Shown in pieces: positions 5,249 to 5,310 of a stretch of 5,310 nt of DNA. Under the pieces are notes generated by a model. The model made no database searches and was not told where the DNA came from. It saw nothing but the letters and a program-made list of their open reading frames with translations. The translations under genes were made by a program, and so were the position numbers. Numbering within the stretch: position 1 is the first letter of the stretch; the number at the start of each line of letters is the position of its first letter. Source of the DNA: an uncultured Clostridia bacterium (GTDB taxonomy: Bacteria; Bacillota; Clostridia; TANB77; CAG-508); contig CAKPCK010000028.1 in assembly GCA_934141555.1 (NCBI GenBank), positions 1 through 5,310 on the forward strand. The letters are read 5' to 3'.

Positions 5249-5284
5249 TAAAATTTAAAAGAGGACTCAACTCTGAATCCTCTT
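5249..5284 (-). terminator. Rho-independent terminator of an off-window gene
   Basis: AGAGGA (5260-5265) pairs with TCCTCT (5278-5283), and TCA (5267-5269) with TGA (5274-5276), around a 4-nt loop. The single C/A mismatch on the plus strand becomes a G-U pair in minus-strand RNA, where TTTTAAATTTT follows. It is therefore oriented to end a leftward transcript entering from beyond the right edge. Confidence 0.75.
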
Positions 5285-5310
5285 CCCTATTTAACAATAT
5301 TGACTTATTT

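Overview
The window is a very AT-rich stretch with all credible genes on the minus strand, each preceded by a Gram-positive type Shine-Dalgarno sequence in most cases (for example GGAGG before merR and AAGGAGG before the cysteine synthase gene). Base composition, A/T-ending codons, short intergenic gaps and the protein families (AdhR-type MerR, TraX, MntP, DraG-type hydrolase) point to a low-GC Firmicute, most likely a Clostridia-type anaerobe. I cannot name the species.

Read in the direction of transcription (right to left), the order is as follows. The terminator of an off-window gene lies at about 5259-5284. A strong sigma-A-type promoter (5210-5238) drives a TraX-family membrane protein (4441-5181), which ends at a bidirectional terminator (4399-4433). 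A second promoter, whose -35 box sits inside that terminator, drives a three-gene run: a pentapeptide-repeat protein (3738-4358), an ADP-ribosylglycohydrolase (2922-3713) and an AdhR-like MerR regulator (2478-2876).

The 3' end of merR runs into a roughly 222-bp element (2273-2494) with terminal inverted repeats and an internal stem-loop. It looks like an internally deleted insertion sequence or MITE, and it supplies the last codons and the stop of merR. If it is removed across a putative 5-bp target duplication, the merR frame continues 18 codons further. Left of it come a terminator-like hairpin in the mntP leader, mntP (manganese exporter, 1543-2109), a start-less C-terminal gene remnant (1340-1540), a terminator (1311-1347), a PLP-dependent cysteine synthase family gene (311-1279), an unrecognised small ORF (69-269), and a near-consensus promoter (32-60) firing out of the left edge.

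Most of the content is ordinary housekeeping or accessory chromosome: metal export, sulfur amino acid metabolism, and possibly a small stress cluster (DNA-mimic-type beta-helix, ADP-ribose removal, thiol-based regulator). The parts that merit a second look are the decayed mobile element that remodels merR, the hairpin in the mntP leader, the gene remnant behind mntP, and the promoter nested in a terminator. I see no CRISPR array, tRNA, rRNA or convincing new multi-gene system.
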